A stretch of DNA of 64,000 bases from Arthrobacter yangruifuii (GTDB lineage: Bacteria; Actinomycetota; Actinomycetes; Actinomycetales; Micrococcaceae), in the NCBI RefSeq assembly GCF_009192775.1, contig NZ_VTFX01000005.1, forward strand, positions 620,001 through 684,000, given 5' to 3'. Both the position numbers and the translations under genes were made by a program. Numbering within the stretch: position 1 is the first letter of the stretch; every line of letters begins with the position of its first letter. Below are positions 52,437 to 62,424 of this stretch, one piece after another. The notes under the pieces were generated by a model that had not been told where the DNA came from, ran no database searches, and saw only the letters and a list, made by a program, of their open reading frames with translations.

Positions 52437-52452
52437 TGTGAGTAGGGTCACA
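52437..52452. promoter_or_regulatory. Perfect CRP/GlxR-type site before the bkd operon
   Basis: TGTGAGTAGGGTCACA matches TGTGA-N6-TCACA at all ten defined positions. It is 63 bp upstream of the E1-alpha ATG and 85 bp upstream of the Lrp gene start, so it could serve either. Confidence 0.7.
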
Positions 52453-52514
52453 TCTACCCGGGCAATGGAGCCTGCGGCCGGCCCCGCCACCCCTGGGGCC
52501 CAAAACACGGAAGG

Positions 52515-53657
52515 ATGCGTATCCCAGTGTCCCTGCATATCCCGGTGCGGCACCCGGAAAACTCCGGCAGCTCACCCATCGACCCGTACGTACAGCTCGT
52601 CACCCCCGACGGCGTCCGTGTTCCAGATCCCCTGTATGACCGCTGGGTCGAGGATATCGACGGCGCCCGGCTCCAGGAGCTCTACATCGACATGGCGGTC
52701 ATCCGCCGAATTGATACCGAAGCCACGGCCCTGCAGCGGCAGGGCGAGCTGGGGCTGTGGCCTCCGCTGCTCGGCCAGGAAGCCGCCCAGATCGGCTCCG
52801 TGCGTTCCCTGCGCTCCTCCGACTTCGTCTTCCCCAGCTACCGCGAAAACGGCGTGGCGTACTGCCGCGGCGTGGCGGTGGGGGAGCTGATGCGGACCTG
52901 GCGCGGCAATGCCGGCGCCGGGTGGGACCCGTACACGGTGAACGTGGCACCCACCCAAGTGATCATCGGCGCCCAGGCCCTGCACGCGGCCGGTTACGCC
53001 ATGGGAATTACCCGCGACGGTACCGACGACGCCGTGATCAGCTACTTCGGGGATGGTGCCACGAGTCAGGGAGATGTCAGCGAGGCGATGGTCTTTGCTG
53101 CGAGCTTCAACTCCCCGGTGGTCTTCTTCTGCTCCAACAACCAGTGGGCCATCTCCGAGCCGGTGACCCTGCAGGCGCAGGTACCCATCGCCAACCGTGC
53201 CCCGGGCTTCGGCATTCCCTCCATCCGCGTGGACGGAAACGACGTTCTTGCGGTCATGGCGGCAACCAGGGAAGCCCTGGACCGGGCCCGCTCCGGCAAC
53301 GGGCCGACTTTCATTGAAGCAGTCACCTACCGGATGGGGCCGCACACCACCGCAGATGATCCCACCCGCTACCGGGACTCCGCCGAACTGGAACGCTGGC
53401 GGGTCAAGGATCCGCTGTCCCGGCTGCAGGCTTTGCTGGACGCCATGGGCCTGTTCACCGAGGAGTTCGCCGCCGAATCCAGCCGCCGTGCCGACGCCGT
53501 GGCCGCCGAGCTGCGCGAAGCGTGCCTCGGGATGCCGGATCCGGGGCCCGCGGATGTTTTTGCCCATGTCTATTCCGAGCCCAACTCCTGGCTGGACCGC
53601 CAGCAGGAGCAGTACTCGCGCTACCTCAGCGGTTTCGCTGGCGAGGAGAACCGCTAA
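52515..53657 (+). CDS. bkdA: Branched-chain 2-oxoacid (or pyruvate) dehydrogenase E1, alpha subunit
   Basis: 380 residues. Thiamin-diphosphate enzyme that decarboxylates 2-oxoacids. The ThDP motif GDGATSQGDVSEAMVFAASF...NNQWAIS is complete; FVFPSYRENGVAYCRG and YRMGPHTTADDPTRYR (phosphorylation-loop region) follow. GGAAGG directly abuts the ATG, so GTG at 52527 is an alternative start. Context (Lrp divergent, leucine-degradation genes downstream) favours branched-chain keto acids over pyruvate, as does the absence of an E1p-type AceE. One-base overlap with the beta gene. Confidence 0.9.
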   Translation: MRIPVSLHIPVRHPENSGSSPIDPYVQLVTPDGVRVPDPLYDRWVEDIDGARLQELYIDMAVIRRIDTEATALQRQGELGLWPPLLGQEAAQIGSVRSLRSSDFVFPSYRENGVAYCRGVAVGELMRTWRGNAGAGWDPYTVNVAPTQVIIGAQALHAAGYAMGITRDGTDDAVISYFGDGATSQGDVSEAMVFAASFNSPVVFFCSNNQWAISEPVTLQAQVPIANRAPGFGIPSIRVDGNDVLAVMAATREALDRARSGNGPTFIEAVTYRMGPHTTADDPTRYRDSAELERWRVKDPLSRLQALLDAMGLFTEEFAAESSRRADAVAAELREACLGMPDPGPADVFAHVYSEPNSWLDRQQEQYSRYLSGFAGEENR

Positions 53658-54676
53658 TGACCAGCATGACTTTCGGACGGGCGATCAACGCCGGCCTGCG
53701 CCGGGCGATGGAGCAGGATCCGCGCGTCCTGATTATGGGCGAGGACGTCGGCAAACTCGGCGGGGTCTTCCGGATCACGGACGGACTCCAGAAAGACTTC
53801 GGTCCCCTGCGCGTGGTGGACACTCCGCTGGCCGAGTCCGGGATCATGGGCACGGCCGTGGGACTGGCGTTCCGCGGGTACCGCCCCGTAGTGGAGATCC
53901 AGTTCGACGGGTTCATCTACCCGGCATTCGACCAGATTGTGTCCCAGGTGGCGAAAATGCATTACCGGACCCGCGGAAAGGTAAAACTGCCGCTGACCAT
54001 CAGGGTCCCCTTCGGCGGCGGCATCGGCTCACCCGAACACCACTCCGAGTCACCCGAAGCGTACTTCACGCACACGTCCGGGCTGCGCGTGATCAGTGTG
54101 TCAAACCCGCAGGATGCCTACACCATGATCCAGCAGGCCATCGCTTCCGATGACCCGGTGCTCTACTTCGAACCGAAGCGCCGCTACCACGTCAAGGGAG
54201 ACGTGGATGAAGCGGCGGCCCCGCAGCTGCCCATGGGCTCCGCCCGGGTGGTCAGCGAGGGAAGCGACGTGACACTCGTGGCTTACGGGCCGCTGGTTCC
54301 CACCGCGCGCGACGCCGCGGTGGCGGCCTCGGACGAAGGAGTGTCCGTGGAAGTCATTGACCTGCGCTCGCTGGCACCGGTCGACTTCGCCACCGTGGAG
54401 GCCTCCGTGCGGAAAACCGGCCGGCTGGTGATCACCCACGAAGCTGCCCAGTCCGGCGGTGTGGGCGCCGAGATTGCCGCCAGCATCACCGAACGCTGCT
54501 TCGACTACCTCGAACACGCTCCCGTGCGGGTGACCGGCTTCGACATCCCGTATCCGCCCGCCCGGCTGGAATCCCATCATCTGCCGGACCTGGACCGCAT
54601 CCTTGACGGCGTTGACTGCGTCATGGGCCGTCCCAGTTCCCTGGCCGGCCTCGTTTCCGGATCGGCGGTCGGCTGA
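53657..54676 (+). CDS. bkdB: Branched-chain 2-oxoacid dehydrogenase E1, beta subunit
   Basis: 339 residues from MTSMTFGRAINAGLRRAM; the start overlaps the alpha stop (TAATG). The E1-beta pattern is clear: VLIMGEDVGKLGGVFR, DTPLAESGIMGTAVGLAFRG, VEIQFDGFIYPAFDQI, RVPFGGGIGSPEHHS and the C-terminal VIDLRSLAPVDFATV. It completes the heterotetrameric E1 with the preceding gene. The stop overlaps the E2 ATG by one base. Confidence 0.93.
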   Translation: MTSMTFGRAINAGLRRAMEQDPRVLIMGEDVGKLGGVFRITDGLQKDFGPLRVVDTPLAESGIMGTAVGLAFRGYRPVVEIQFDGFIYPAFDQIVSQVAKMHYRTRGKVKLPLTIRVPFGGGIGSPEHHSESPEAYFTHTSGLRVISVSNPQDAYTMIQQAIASDDPVLYFEPKRRYHVKGDVDEAAAPQLPMGSARVVSEGSDVTLVAYGPLVPTARDAAVAASDEGVSVEVIDLRSLAPVDFATVEASVRKTGRLVITHEAAQSGGVGAEIAASITERCFDYLEHAPVRVTGFDIPYPPARLESHHLPDLDRILDGVDCVMGRPSSLAGLVSGSAVG

Positions 54677-56058
54677 TGCTGCGCGAATTCCGGCTCCCGG
54701 ATCTGGGGGAGGGACTCACCGAGTCCGAGATCCTGAACTGGCATGTCAGCGTGGGGGACACCGTGGAGCTGAACCAGGTGATCGCCGACGTGGAGACGGC
54801 CAAGGCCGTGGTTGAACTGCCGTCACCGTATGCCGGCATCGTGGCCCGCCTGCACGAACAGGCAGGAACCGTGGTGGAGGTCGGGTCACCGATTGTCTCG
54901 TTTGAGGTTGCGACGCCGGCCGGTGCCGACGCAGACGGTTCCGGAACCGGCGGGGAATCCGCGCCGGCGAAGCGGGAGCCTAACCTGGTGGGTTACGGGG
55001 CGGTCCCCGACGCGGTGGGGCGCCCTGCCCGACGGCGCCGCGGAGCCGCTGCAGCTGCCGATCCCGTGCCCGTGCCGGTTACCGCTGCTGCGCCCGCAGC
55101 TGTCACCGGTGCCGTAGCCGTCGCCGCGGCTGCACCGGCAGTCTCAGCCGCACCCGCCCCGGTGCGGGAACGACCCCGGTCCACTCCGCCGGTCCGCAAG
55201 CTGGCCCGGGACATGGGCGTGGACCTCACCGGGGTACAGGGATCCGGACCGGGCGGGCTTGTGGTGCGTGCCGACATCGTCCGTGCTGCCCTTCCGGCCG
55301 CGGACACGGCATCGGCCACGGCTGCCCCTGCGGCGGCCGGACCGCAGGGATGTGCCGGCAGGGAGGAGCGGACACCGGTCTCGGGCATGCGGAAGCATAC
55401 CGCGGCAGCCATGGTGGCCAGCGCCTTCACCGCCCCCCATGCCACGGTGTTCCTCACCGTGGATATCACTCCCACTATGGAGCTGTTGAAACGGTTGAAG
55501 CAGCAGCCGGCCTTTGACGGCCTGAAGCTGTCCCCGCTCACGCTGGCGGCCAAGGCGGTGTGCCTGGCGCTGCGGCGGTATCCGTCACTGAATTCACGGT
55601 GGGACGAGGCGGCGCGGGAGATTGTCCGCTACAACTATGTGAATCTGGGCATCGCCGCGGCGACTCCGCGGGGGCTGATGGTCCCCAATATCAAGGATGC
55701 CCAGGCGCTGAGCCTGCACGGTCTCGCGGCGGCCGTCACGGCACTGGCGCAGACGGCGCGGGACGGGAAAACGCCGCAGGCGGACCTGGCCGGCGGCACC
55801 ATTTCCATCTCCAATGTGGGCGTGTTCGGTGTTGATGCCGGAACTCCCATCCTGAATCCCGGCGAAGCGGGCATCCTGGCGCTGGGAGCGGTTCGGCGCC
55901 AGCCGTGGGAGTACGAGGGGGAAATTGCGCTGCGCTCGGTGATGACACTGAGCCTGTCCTTCGACCACCGGCTGGTGGACGGCGAACAGGGAGCCGGGTT
56001 CCTCAGCGACGTGGGAGCGGTCCTGGCCGATCCACTGCTGGCACTGGCCATGGCCTAG
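54676..56058 (+). CDS. bkdC: Dihydrolipoamide acyltransferase (E2) of the branched-chain complex
   Basis: 460 residues. One N-terminal lipoyl domain (lipoyl Lys in DVETAKAVVELPS, about 45), an Ala/Pro/Val-rich linker, the peripheral subunit-binding domain (STPPVRKLARDMGVDL then GSGPGGLVVRADI, about 175-205), and the catalytic domain ending with SFDHRLVDGEQGAGFL, whose His acts in acyl transfer. It passes the acyl group to CoA. The E3 lipoamide dehydrogenase is not in the window. A terminator follows about 70 bp later. Confidence 0.93.
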   Translation: MLREFRLPDLGEGLTESEILNWHVSVGDTVELNQVIADVETAKAVVELPSPYAGIVARLHEQAGTVVEVGSPIVSFEVATPAGADADGSGTGGESAPAKREPNLVGYGAVPDAVGRPARRRRGAAAAADPVPVPVTAAAPAAVTGAVAVAAAAPAVSAAPAPVRERPRSTPPVRKLARDMGVDLTGVQGSGPGGLVVRADIVRAALPAADTASATAAPAAAGPQGCAGREERTPVSGMRKHTAAAMVASAFTAPHATVFLTVDITPTMELLKRLKQQPAFDGLKLSPLTLAAKAVCLALRRYPSLNSRWDEAAREIVRYNYVNLGIAAATPRGLMVPNIKDAQALSLHGLAAAVTALAQTARDGKTPQADLAGGTISISNVGVFGVDAGTPILNPGEAGILALGAVRRQPWEYEGEIALRSVMTLSLSFDHRLVDGEQGAGFLSDVGAVLADPLLALAMA

Positions 56059-56124
56059 CAGGGGCAAGGCCGGACACGCAGCACGGGACGGATACACAGC
56101 CCGGCACACACAGCCCGGCACACG

Positions 56125-56160
56125 AAGGGCCGCCCCGGAGACATCCGGGGCGGCCCTTTC
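56125..56160. terminator. Bidirectional terminator between bkd operon and GNAT gene
   Basis: A perfect 15-bp stem (56125-56139 with 56144-56158) with a gaca loop. It is preceded by a short direct repeat of acacagcccggc (about 56092-56120). Confidence 0.92.
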
Positions 56161-56190
56161 AGGTGCAGCGCCTGGTCGGCTGCCGGGAAG

Positions 56191-56658
56191 CTAGCTCAGC
56201 TCGAGTTCCAGTTCCTTCACCACGGCACCGCGGGCATTGGCGAAGCCCTGCGTTTCGCCGATGACCGTGAAGCCGTACTTCTCCAGGATGCGGATCGAAC
56301 TGACATTGTCCGCCACGGCGCGTGCGCGGATGGGCCGCTCGCCGAATTCTTCGAGGAAGAGCCCCACGGCAGCGCTGGTGATGCCCTGCCCCCAGCGCGC
56401 CTTGTCGATCCAGTAGCTGATCTCCGGGATATCGCCGTCCCGGTAGGCCAGGATGCTTCCCGCCACCTTTCCGTCGGCCACAATGGTGCGCACCGTGACC
56501 GTCGGATCATTCAGGATGCTCTGCCAGTGATGGTCGAAGACACCGCGGTCTGCTGGATTCTTGGCACTGAACGCAGCCATATGGTTGGCGCTCGGGTCCA
56601 GCTGGTGGGAGAAAAACTCCTCCAGATCGGCGGGAACTACGTCACGAAGCTCAATCAC
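56191..56658 (-). CDS. GNAT family N-acetyltransferase (RimJ-like)
   Basis: 155 residues. MIELRDVVPADLEEFFSHQLDP, then GSILAYRDGDIPEISYWIDKARWGQGITSAAVGLFLEEF carries the acetyl-CoA-binding loop, and VRSS/ILEKYGFTVIGE closes the fold. Close to the RimJ/RimL-type group that acetylates N-termini or small molecules. It converges with the bkd operon; no functional link is apparent. Confidence 0.88.
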   Translation of the reverse strand: MIELRDVVPADLEEFFSHQLDPSANHMAAFSAKNPADRGVFDHHWQSILNDPTVTVRTIVADGKVAGSILAYRDGDIPEISYWIDKARWGQGITSAAVGLFLEEFGERPIRARAVADNVSSIRILEKYGFTVIGETQGFANARGAVVKELELELS

Positions 56659-56721
56659 GGCAGGTCTTTCTGCTCGGGGGTGGAGTGTGGCCCGGCGGCA
56701 GGAACCGGCGGACGGATAAGT

Positions 56722-57351
56722 TTACCGGGCGGTTAGTGCCGCCCACGCCATTCTATCGAGCAGCGTACGCAGGCTTGCCGTCTCGGGGCCGCTGATGCGG
56801 CCGTGGACGGTATGGGAGGTGGAATTGATCAGGCCGAAGACCCCCTGCGCCCGGTGGCGCAGGGACGGAAGGTCGGACCCGGGATGCAGGGCGGCAAGGG
56901 CCTCCACCCAGACCTCCACGTACTGGCGCTGCAGGGAGCGTACCCGCCGGGCGTCGTTTTCCGGCAAGCTGCCCAGGTCCCGGTCCTGGACCCGGATCAC
57001 GTCCGGCTGCCGGAGCGCGAAGTCCACCTGGAATTCGACCAGGCCCCGCAGGGCCTCTTCCGGAGTCTCGGACCCGGAGGCCACAGCCTGTCCGCCTTCC
57101 AGCAGATCCTCGCTGACACCGATCAGGAGGGCGGAAAGCACGGCCGGCTTACCGCTGAAATGCCGGTAGACAGCCGGTCCGCTGACCCCGGCAGCCGCGC
57201 CCAGGTCCTCAATGGAAACCCCGTTGTAGCCGCGCTCGGCGAACAGGGAGGCAGCGGCGTCGAGCATCACCGCCCGGCGGGACGCCTTGGCCAGGCTGCG
57301 TCCCGTCAACCGCTCCGCTTCCGGAACGGCGTCGTTCTTTGCTGCGGCCAT
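56722..57351 (-). CDS. TetR regulator of the leucine-degradation cluster (BkaR-like)
   Basis: 209 residues from MAAAKNDAVPEAE; the upstream extension crosses the divergent promoter and is rejected. The HTH is ASRRAVMLDAAASLFAERGYNGVSIEDLGAAAGVSGPAVYRHFSGK. The C-terminal domain has LVEFQVDFALRQPDVIRVQDRDL, resembling mycobacterial TetR proteins next to accA1/accD1 (Rv2506, BkaR, a repressor of branched-chain keto-acid genes). Divergent from accD1, with palindromes in between. The effector is probably an acyl-CoA, by analogy. Confidence 0.88.
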   Translation of the reverse strand: MAAAKNDAVPEAERLTGRSLAKASRRAVMLDAAASLFAERGYNGVSIEDLGAAAGVSGPAVYRHFSGKPAVLSALLIGVSEDLLEGGQAVASGSETPEEALRGLVEFQVDFALRQPDVIRVQDRDLGSLPENDARRVRSLQRQYVEVWVEALAALHPGSDLPSLRHRAQGVFGLINSTSHTVHGRISGPETASLRTLLDRMAWAALTAR

Positions 57352-57404
57352 TCCCGCCCCTCCCGATTGGATTGTGCCGATATTTCCATTGTGGTGGACA
57401 GTTC

Positions 57405-57448
57405 GGTTAATAACCAATAACCTGACTTGGGTTAGGGCTTATTAACCC
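57405..57448. promoter_or_regulatory. Paired palindromes in the TetR-accD1 divergent promoter
   Basis: GGTTAATAACC (57405-57415) is a 5-bp inverted repeat around one base, and GGGTTAGGGCTTATTAACCC (57429-57448) has GGGTTA/TAACCC arms. Both share the GGTTA/TAACC half-site, in an unusually AT-rich stretch between the two genes. These are the likely operators of the TetR regulator. Confidence 0.6.
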
Positions 57449-57495
57449 AGCTTTGTACCGGGGCCACCCCTCGCACCTGAAGCAGAGAGACGTCA

Positions 57496-59100
57496 ATGGA
57501 GACACTGAAATCCGGGCTGGATACGGCCTCGGCTGCGTTTGCACAAAACACGGAGGCACAGCGGGCGCTGGCCAGGGAACTGCGCGGGCGGCTGGCGGAA
57601 GCCGCCGTCGGCGGCCCGCTGCGCTCCCGCGAGCGGCATACCGCCCGCGGAAAGCTGCTGCCGCGCGAACGCGTCAGCAGGCTCCTGGACGAGGGCAGCC
57701 CGTTCCTCGAGGTGGCTCCGCTGGCCGCAGAAGGAATGTACGACGGCGAGTGTCCCGGAGCGGGACTGATCGCCGGCATCGGCCTGGTGCAGGGGCGGCA
57801 GGTGATGGTTCTGTCCAACGACGCCACGGTCAAGGGCGGCACCTACTATCCAATGACCGTCAAAAAGCACCTGCGGGCCCAGGAAATTGCCCTGGAGAAC
57901 CGGCTGCCGTGCATTTACCTGGTGGATTCCGGCGGAGCTTTCCTGCCCCGCCAGGACGAGGTTTTCCCCGACCGGGAGCATTTCGGCCGGATCTTCTTCA
58001 ACCAGGCGCAGATGTCGGCCCGGAAGATCCCGCAGATCGCCGCCGTTCTCGGCTCCTGCACCGCCGGCGGCGCCTATGTTCCGGCCATGAGCGATGAGAC
58101 CGTCATTGTGCGCAACCAGGGCACGATCTTCCTGGGCGGCCCGCCGCTGGTCAAGGCAGCCATCGGCGAGATCGTGACAGCGGAGGAGCTGGGCGGCGGC
58201 GACGTGCATTCGCGCACCAGCGGGGTCACGGACCACCTGGCCGAAAACGACGCCCATGCCCTGGAAATAGTCCGCAGCATCGTGGAGACCTTCCCGCAGC
58301 AGGAACCCGCGGGAGACATTGCCGAAACACGGGCCCCCGCCGAAGATCCGGAAGAGATCTACGGCGTGGTCCCCACCGACCTGCAGACCCCCTACGACGT
58401 CCGCGAACTTATTGCCCGCCTGGTGGACGCCAGCGAGTTCCACGAGTTCAAGAAGGAATACGGCACCACCCTGGTCACCGGCTTTGCCCGGCTGCACGGG
58501 CACCGGATCGGCATTGTGGCCAACAACGGCGTGCTGTTCAGCGAATCCGCGCTCAAGGGGGCGCACTTTATTGAATTGTGTGACCAGCGCGGCATTCCGC
58601 TGGTATTCCTGCAGAACATTTCCGGATTCATGGTGGGCCGGGACTACGAGGCCGGCGGGATTGCCAAGAACGGCGCCAAGATGGTCACCGCGGTGGCCAC
58701 GGCCCGGGTACCCAAACTCACCGTCGTGGTGGGCGGCTCCTTCGGCGCCGGCAACTACTCCATGTGCGGCCGGGCCTACTCGCCGCGCTTTATGTGGATG
58801 TGGCCCGCGGCCCGGATCTCGGTCATGGGCGGCAACCAGGCCTCCTCCGTGCTGGCCACGGTCAAACGGGACCAGATGGAAAGCCGCGGCGAGGAATGGG
58901 CCCCCGAGGACGAGGAGGCCTTCAAGGCCCCCATCCGCGAGACCTACGAAGCGCAGGGCAGCCCCTACTACTCCACCGCCCGGCTCTGGGACGACGGCAT
59001 CATTGACCCCCTCGACACCCGCACCGTCCTGGGCCTGGCCCTGGACGTCTGCGCCAATGCACCCCTGCCGGAGACCTCCTTCGGCCTGTTCCGGATGTGA
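57496..59100 (+). CDS. accD1: Acyl-CoA carboxylase carboxyltransferase (beta) subunit, methylcrotonyl-CoA type
   Basis: 534 residues. The crotonase-like carboxyltransferase halves are clear: [21 protein letters not shown], then [14 protein letters not shown] and [13 protein letters not shown] in the N half, and [35 protein letters not shown] and [16 protein letters not shown] in the C half, the last being typical of methylcrotonyl-CoA carboxylase beta. With the following alpha subunit it carboxylates 3-methylcrotonyl-CoA in leucine breakdown. First gene of the operon. Confidence 0.93.
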   Translation: METLKSGLDTASAAFAQNTEAQRALARELRGRLAEAAVGGPLRSRERHTARGKLLPRERVSRLLDEGSPFLEVAPLAAEGMYDGECPGAGLIAGIGLVQGRQVMVLSNDATVKGGTYYPMTVKKHLRAQEIALENRLPCIYLVDSGGAFLPRQDEVFPDREHFGRIFFNQAQMSARKIPQIAAVLGSCTAGGAYVPAMSDETVIVRNQGTIFLGGPPLVKAAIGEIVTAEELGGGDVHSRTSGVTDHLAENDAHALEIVRSIVETFPQQEPAGDIAETRAPAEDPEEIYGVVPTDLQTPYDVRELIARLVDASEFHEFKKEYGTTLVTGFARLHGHRIGIVANNGVLFSESALKGAHFIELCDQRGIPLVFLQNISGFMVGRDYEAGGIAKNGAKMVTAVATARVPKLTVVVGGSFGAGNYSMCGRAYSPRFMWMWPAARISVMGGNQASSVLATVKRDQMESRGEEWAPEDEEAFKAPIRETYEAQGSPYYSTARLWDDGIIDPLDTRTVLGLALDVCANAPLPETSFGLFRM

Positions 59101-59106
59101 GCGACC

Positions 59107-61236
59107 ATGACACCCTTTGATGCTCCGCTGTTTGACACCGTCCTGGTCGCCAACCGCGGCGAGATTGCCTGCCGCGTGATCCGCACCCTGCGCACACTCG
59201 GGATCCGTTCCGTGGCGGTCTACAGCGACGACGACGCCGGCGCCCGCCACGTGCGTGAAGCCGACCTAGCCGTCCGGCTCGGCCCGGCACCGGCCCGGCA
59301 AAGCTACCTGTCCGTGGACGCCGTGCTCGCCGCCTGCCGCAGCACCGGGGCGCAGGCCGTGCATCCCGGCTACGGTTTCCTCAGCGAAAACGCAGACTTC
59401 GCTGCAGCCCTGGCGGACGCCGGCATCACCTTCATCGGCCCGCCGGTCCGTTCCCTGGACCTGATGGGGGACAAGATCCGGGCCAAGAACCATGTGCAGG
59501 CCCACGGGGTGCCCGTGGTCCCGGGCATCGCCGAGCCGGGCCTCGACGACGCCCGGCTGGTGGCGGCCGCTGCCGGCGTCGGCTATCCGATCCTGATCAA
59601 GCCCTCCGCCGGCGGCGGCGGGAAAGGAATGCAGGCCGTCCAGGTGCCCGAGGACCTGCCGGCTGCGCTGCAGACGGCGCGGCGGGTGGCTGCCTCGGCC
59701 TTCGGTGACGACACCCTGTTCCTGGAACGGCTGGTCTCCTCGCCCCGGCATATCGAGGTGCAGATCCTCGCGGATATCCACGGGAACGTGGTTCACCTGG
59801 GGGAGCGGGAGTGTTCCCTGCAGCGCCGGCACCAGAAGGTCATCGAGGAAGCCCCCTCCGTACTGCTGGATCCGGCGACCCGTGAACGCATCGGCGAGGC
59901 GGCCTGCAACGCCGCCCGGTCAGTGGATTACACCGGCGCCGGAACCGTGGAGTTCCTGGTCTCGGACGCTGCTCCGGACGAATTCTTCTTTATGGAAATG
60001 AACACGCGCCTGCAGGTGGAACACCCGGTCACCGAAATGGTCACCGGCGTGGACCTGGTGGCGGAGCAGATCCGGATCGCCGCCGGGCATCCCCTGTCCT
60101 TCAAGCAGGAGGACGTCACCCTCACCGGGCATGCGGTGGAAGCCCGGATCTATGCGGAGGACCCCGCGCAGGACTTCCTGCCGACGTCGGGCTCGGTGCA
60201 GTGGCTGCAGGAACCGGCAGGCGAGGGCATCCGCGTGGACTCTTCCCTGCTGCCGGGCCTGGCGGTCTCCTCCAGCTATGACCCGATGCTGGCCAAGGTC
60301 ATCGCCTGGGGCCCGGACCGTGCCGCCGCGCTGGCCCGCCTGGACACGGCACTGGCGGGCACCGCAGTGCTGGGCATCGGCACCAACGTGGAATACCTCC
60401 GCCTCCTGCTGGCCGATCCCGATGTCCGTGCCGGCCGGCTGGACACCACCCTGATCGAACGCCGGCTGCCCGGACTTTCGTTCCGGACTCCGCAGCCGCC
60501 CGAAATCGCTGCCGCCGCCCTGCTGCACCTGCAGGCACTGGCGGACCCGGAGTCGGGCTCGCCCTGGCGGCGGGCCGACGGCTGGCGGATCGGCGGCAGC
60601 GGAGCGGGTACCCGGGATGGAAGCACCGGAACACCGCTGCACCTGGTCTTCGCTGCCCCGGCATCCGGCGGCGGCGACGTCGAAGTGAGCGTCACCGGCA
60701 CCGCAGCGCAGGCGAGGATCCGGATCGGCGAAACGGAACACCCAGCCGGGCTGGGTGCCGCCGCCGACGGACGCGTGAGTGTCCTCTTCGACGGGGTGCT
60801 GCATTCCTTCACGGCGGCCGTCGAACCGGTCACCGGCGCGTTCTGGCTGGCCGGAGGCAGCGCCGGGGCGCTGTTCACCGTGCGCCTGCGGCTGCGCAGC
60901 CGGAGCGAACAGCTGGACCGGCAACTGGCCTCGGCCGGCAGGGGCGCCGGCGACGCGGACCCGGTGGTCCGTTCGCCGATGCCCGGGACCGTGGTGGCCG
61001 TGGCCGTAGAGGACGGGGACCGGGTACTTGCCGGTGCACCGCTGCTCAGCGTGGAAGCCATGAAGATGGAACACCAGCTGCGCGCGCCGATGGACGGCAT
61101 TGTCTCCCTCAGCCTCCGCCCCGGAGACCTGGTGAAAGCCGACCAGATCCTGGCCACCCTTACCCCGGACCCGGTGTCCGGCACTCTTCCCATCGAGCAG
61201 CACCAGAACCAAGGAGCAGACCATGCCCGACTTTGA
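59107..61236 (+). CDS. accA1: Acyl-CoA carboxylase alpha subunit (biotin carboxylase + BCCP)
   Basis: 709 residues. Biotin carboxylase domain (about 1-450: [32 protein letters not shown], the ATP-grasp loop [33 protein letters not shown]), a variable middle region, and a C-terminal biotinyl domain with the biotin Lys K653 in [10 protein letters not shown]. It supplies carboxybiotin to the preceding carboxyltransferase. Six bases separate it from accD1, and the next gene overlaps its end by 14 bases. Confidence 0.95.
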   Translation: MTPFDAPLFDTVLVANRGEIACRVIRTLRTLGIRSVAVYSDDDAGARHVREADLAVRLGPAPARQSYLSVDAVLAACRSTGAQAVHPGYGFLSENADFAAALADAGITFIGPPVRSLDLMGDKIRAKNHVQAHGVPVVPGIAEPGLDDARLVAAAAGVGYPILIKPSAGGGGKGMQAVQVPEDLPAALQTARRVAASAFGDDTLFLERLVSSPRHIEVQILADIHGNVVHLGERECSLQRRHQKVIEEAPSVLLDPATRERIGEAACNAARSVDYTGAGTVEFLVSDAAPDEFFFMEMNTRLQVEHPVTEMVTGVDLVAEQIRIAAGHPLSFKQEDVTLTGHAVEARIYAEDPAQDFLPTSGSVQWLQEPAGEGIRVDSSLLPGLAVSSSYDPMLAKVIAWGPDRAAALARLDTALAGTAVLGIGTNVEYLRLLLADPDVRAGRLDTTLIERRLPGLSFRTPQPPEIAAAALLHLQALADPESGSPWRRADGWRIGGSGAGTRDGSTGTPLHLVFAAPASGGGDVEVSVTGTAAQARIRIGETEHPAGLGAAADGRVSVLFDGVLHSFTAAVEPVTGAFWLAGGSAGALFTVRLRLRSRSEQLDRQLASAGRGAGDADPVVRSPMPGTVVAVAVEDGDRVLAGAPLLSVEAMKMEHQLRAPMDGIVSLSLRPGDLVKADQILATLTPDPVSGTLPIEQHQNQGADHARL

Positions 61237-62386
61237 CCTCACCGAGGAATACCAGGACCTCTCGGACACGGTGCGGGACTTCGCCGACGAAGTCATCGCC
61301 CCGGTGTCCGCCCAGCACGACGCGGAGCACAGCTTCCCGTACAAGGTCATCGCCCAGATGGGGGAGATGGGACTGTTCGGGCTGCCCTTCCCGGAGCAGT
61401 ACGGCGGCCAGGGCGGGGACTACTTTGCGCTGGCCCTCGCCCTGGAGCAGATTGCCCGGGTGGACCAGTCCGTGGCCATCACCCTGGAGGCCGGGGTTTC
61501 CCTCGGGGCCATGCCCGTGTACCGGTTCGGCAACGAGGAGCAGAAGCAGCAGTGGCTGCCCCTGCTGGCCAGCGGCGAGGCGCTCGCAGGGTTCGGCCTG
61601 ACCGAAAGCGAAGCGGGCTCGGACGCCGGCGGCACCAAGACCACCGCCGTCCTCGAGAACGGGCAGTGGGTCATTAACGGCAGCAAGGAATTCATCACCA
61701 ACTCCGGTACGGACATCACCCGCCTGGTGACGGTCACCGCCGTCACCGACACGGTGACCGAGCCGGACGGCACCTTCCGGAAAAAGATCTCCACCATCCT
61801 CGTCCCCACCGACACCCCCGGTTTCACCGCCGAAAAACCGTACAACAAGGTGGGCTGGAATGCCTCGGACACGCATCCGCTGACCCTGACCGACGTCCGG
61901 GTTCCGGAGGCGAACCTGCTGGGAGACCGGGGACGGGGTTTCGCGAACTTCCTGCAGATCCTGGATGAGGGCCGCATCGCCATTGCTGCGCTTGCCACCG
62001 GTGCCGCGCAGGGCTGCGTGGATGAATCCCTGCGGTACGCCAAGGAACGGCAGGCCTTCGGGGCAGCCATCGGCACCTACCAGTCCATCTCCTTCAAGAT
62101 CGCCCGGATGCAGGCCCGCGCGCACACGGCCCGCCTGGCCTACTACGACGCCGCCTCCCGCATGCTCGCCGGGCGCCCGTTCAAGACGCAGGCCGCGATT
62201 GCCAAAATGGTGGCCGGTGAAGCCGCCATGGACAACGCCCGCGATGCCACGCAGATCTTCGGAGGGTACGGCTTCATCAACGACTTCCCCGTGGCCCGGC
62301 ACTACCGGGATTCCAAGATCCTCGAAATCGGCGAGGGAACTACTGAGGTGCAGTTGATGCTCATTGCCCGCAGTATGGGCCTGTAA
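61223..62386 (+). CDS. Acyl-CoA dehydrogenase (FadE19-like)
   Basis: 387 residues, FAD enzyme. [67 protein letters not shown] and [17 protein letters not shown] are standard. The Glu at 371 ([10 protein letters not shown]) occupies the catalytic position of short/medium-chain enzymes, whereas isovaleryl-CoA dehydrogenases carry Ala there and use a different Glu. Its place in the cluster matches mycobacterial fadE19, thought to oxidise isovaleryl- or 2-methylbutyryl-CoA. The start overlaps accA1 by 14 bases. Confidence 0.9.
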   Translation: MPDFDLTEEYQDLSDTVRDFADEVIAPVSAQHDAEHSFPYKVIAQMGEMGLFGLPFPEQYGGQGGDYFALALALEQIARVDQSVAITLEAGVSLGAMPVYRFGNEEQKQQWLPLLASGEALAGFGLTESEAGSDAGGTKTTAVLENGQWVINGSKEFITNSGTDITRLVTVTAVTDTVTEPDGTFRKKISTILVPTDTPGFTAEKPYNKVGWNASDTHPLTLTDVRVPEANLLGDRGRGFANFLQILDEGRIAIAALATGAAQGCVDESLRYAKERQAFGAAIGTYQSISFKIARMQARAHTARLAYYDAASRMLAGRPFKTQAAIAKMVAGEAAMDNARDATQIFGGYGFINDFPVARHYRDSKILEIGEGTTEVQLMLIARSMGL

Positions 62387-62424
62387 GAACCGATGATGCC
62401 GTCTGAATCCGAACGGAGAACCCC

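Noticed and set aside
52420-52448. Promoter TTGTGC-17-TAGGGT before bkdA
   Set aside because: The proposed -10 lies wholly inside the perfect CRP-type palindrome and the -35 match is weak, so I list only the palindrome.
57493-59250. 585-codon open frame antisense to accD1
   Set aside because: Mirror of codon bias in a conserved carboxyltransferase gene; no start signal and no recognisable motif.
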